From positions 13,831,001 through 13,895,000 of the forward strand of contig JANTQA010000070.1 of assembly GCA_027625915.1 (NCBI GenBank): DNA of 64,000 nucleotides, read 5' to 3'. The notes beneath the pieces are model-generated. The model was given only the letters and a program-made list of their open reading frames with translations. It was not told the DNA's origin and did no database searches. Shown here in pieces: positions 62,301 to 64,000 of the stretch. This stretch comes from Anaeramoeba flamelloides (lineage: Eukaryota > Metamonada > Anaeramoebidae). Position 1 is the stretch's first letter. Each line of letters opens with the position of its first letter. The translations under genes and the position numbers were made by a program.

Positions 62301-64000
62301 ATTTTTTTCTTTTTTTTTTCTTTTCAATAATTCTGATTCATTTTTATCAATTTGAATTATGTGATAGTTTATTTTTTATATTTTATTTCTTTTAATCAAA
62401 AGCCATAGTAAAATAAAATCAAAATTTACTTTATTTTTTTATTTTTTTTTGTTTTTTTTTATTAGTCAATATTCAGAATTTTTCAATAATACTGTATGAC
62501 TCATATTTACATTTATTAATCTCAAAACTTTTCACAAAAATTTAATTTTGAGTCATTAAATAAATTCATAAAAAAATTGATTGTGTGATAAAAAAAAAAA
62601 GGGAAAATTATTAATTGTCCAGATTGAATAAATTCTTTATTTTTCAAAAAATGGTATTCCAATTGAAATTTATTGAATTGTTGGATTTTAAAACCCTTTT
62701 TCGGTTAGGTTAAGACAGGCTAGGGTAGGTTTGGGTAGGTAACTGACCGTATTGTAGAGAATTTAGGAAAGGATTTTTTGCAAAAAAAAAATAATTAAGA
62801 GATAAAATTAGAATTTTGTCACTTGTTTTCAGGTTTTAAAAAAAATTTCTACTTAACTTTGGGGGATAATAATTGTGTTTATAATAAATTTCTAACAAGT
62901 ATTTCGTATTGATAATTTCAATAATTTTGGATTTTTAACAATTTAAGTTATTCAATAGTAATAATCAGAAAATACTCTTTTTGATTTTTTCTTCTCAAAA
63001 CTATTGAAACCCCTTAAAACCTTAGATGACCATGAAATTAAACCAGATTTTCTTCAAAAATAAGAAAAAAATGAATTCAACCAATTTTAACAATTAATTA
63101 AATATTAAAAAAAACCATAAATTTGTTGGAAATATTTTTCAAAACTGGTAAAACAATGAAATATTTTAAGAAAAGAGTGTCTAACATGTAGAATAACCAA
63201 ATAATATTGGTTACTGTTGGAGGTTAATCACATCAGTGTCAAGGTATTCTGATGCCTATAAAAATTCAATTTCGTAAAAATATTAAAAAAAGTTGATCTC
63301 ATAGATTGGAAAAGATATTTATGTTAATAAAAAACAAAAAAGATTTTTCAAAAAAAATAAACATTCAATAACGAATTTAAAGTTTGAATCATTGACCAGA
63401 TGACTTTAAAATTGAAAAAAAAAATCAATTTTTTAAATTTAGGTAGAAAAGGCAGGTTAGTATCTAAAAATTATTTTTTTAAACAAATAAAATAATTAAG
63501 GATAAGATTATTTTTAAAAATTATTTTTTTTTTAAGGAAATATATTAAAAATAAAATACTCTTATATAAAAGATCAAACAAACCTAGTAATTGATAGGTT
63601 TTTATTTGCATATGATTTAGACAAATCTTGGAAATATATTGATGTTACAATTAACTTTATAAAAAGGAAATAAAATAATCACTCTTTAGATTTTCCTATG
63701 TTGAATATCGAGTTAAAATTTGAAATTAAAAAATTGAAAAAATATTACTTTTGAAACTTCTAAAGAATTATTATTTTATAATGTGATAGTATTTTTTTGG
63801 GGTTAGATCTTTTTATTTAGAAAGGGGGTTAAAAAAAGAATTTCCTAATAAATGTTCAATTTTTAATTGTGATCCTAAGTAAAATATCAAATATTTTAGT
63901 GTTCAAGAATATTTAGAATTTATTTTTAACACCATTAGAGTATTATAAAATATGCATTAATATAACATATATATCCAATTACAACATATTTTAATTATTT
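62301..64000. other. Downstream of STT3, no gene seen
   Basis: 1.7 kb of A+T-rich sequence. The first 100 bp are the T-rich 3' flank of STT3. A G-rich patch at 62703-62742 (GGTTAGGTTA ... TAGGGTAGGT ... TTGGGTAGGT) stands out and is treated as a separate finding. Nothing else was recognised up to the window edge. Confidence 0.5.

Overview
The window is eukaryotic nuclear DNA from a very A+T-rich unicellular organism. It holds nine protein genes that I can support. Six have recognisable conserved families: ribosomal protein uS11/RPS14, a class I histone deacetylase, a USP12/46-type deubiquitinase, ubiquitin E1 (UBA1), the oligosaccharyltransferase catalytic subunit STT3, and a kelch-BTB protein. 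The others are a 1,483-residue ankyrin protein and two proteins I do not recognise. Six genes are spliced (the kelch-BTB first exon is only inferred), with GT-AG introns from about 110 bp to 4.7 kb. The standard code fits: TAA and TAG act as stops. No tRNA, rRNA or CRISPR array was found. A free-living amoeba-like protist fits best. Kelch repeats placed before BTB domains and a giant ankyrin protein with HF(I/L)C-type repeats recall Anaeramoeba, but that is a guess. Dictyostelium is less likely because of the multi-kilobase introns.

Layout. 1.0-1.9 kb: RPS14 (+, 4 exons). 2.9-10.6 kb: HDAC (+, 3 exons, introns of 4.7 and 1.5 kb full of repeats). 10.6-16.6 kb: non-coding, with repeat relics and one PH-domain-like fragment. 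16.6-19.0 kb: kelch-BTB (-). 20.8-24.4 kb: USP12/46-like (+, 2 exons), divergent from kelch-BTB. 24.4-28.9 kb: repeats. 28.9-33.4 kb: ankyrin gene (+) with a pure run of 50 AAC codons. 33.4-37.7 kb: nested transposons and a LINE tail. 37.7-40.1 kb: unrecognised gene with an internal domain duplication (+). 40.1-44.8 kb: repeats, including a Tc1/mariner transposase relic. 44.8-46.3 kb: second unrecognised gene (-). 46.9-47.4 kb: a young fold-back element flanked by TTAA. 50.4-53.8 kb: UBA1 (+, 3 exons). 57.0-62.3 kb: STT3 (+, 3 exons).

The space between genes, and the large introns, are mostly decayed short transposons. Many end in matching inverted repeats flanked by TA, the mark of Tc1/mariner-type non-autonomous elements. 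I could group about ten families by eye, two of them with another family nested inside. Introns share a polarity: T-rich after the donor and A-rich just before the acceptor. Three genes belong to ubiquitin signalling (E1, a deubiquitinase, and a kelch-BTB protein that could be a Cullin-3 adaptor). They are separately promoted and no operon-like organisation is implied.
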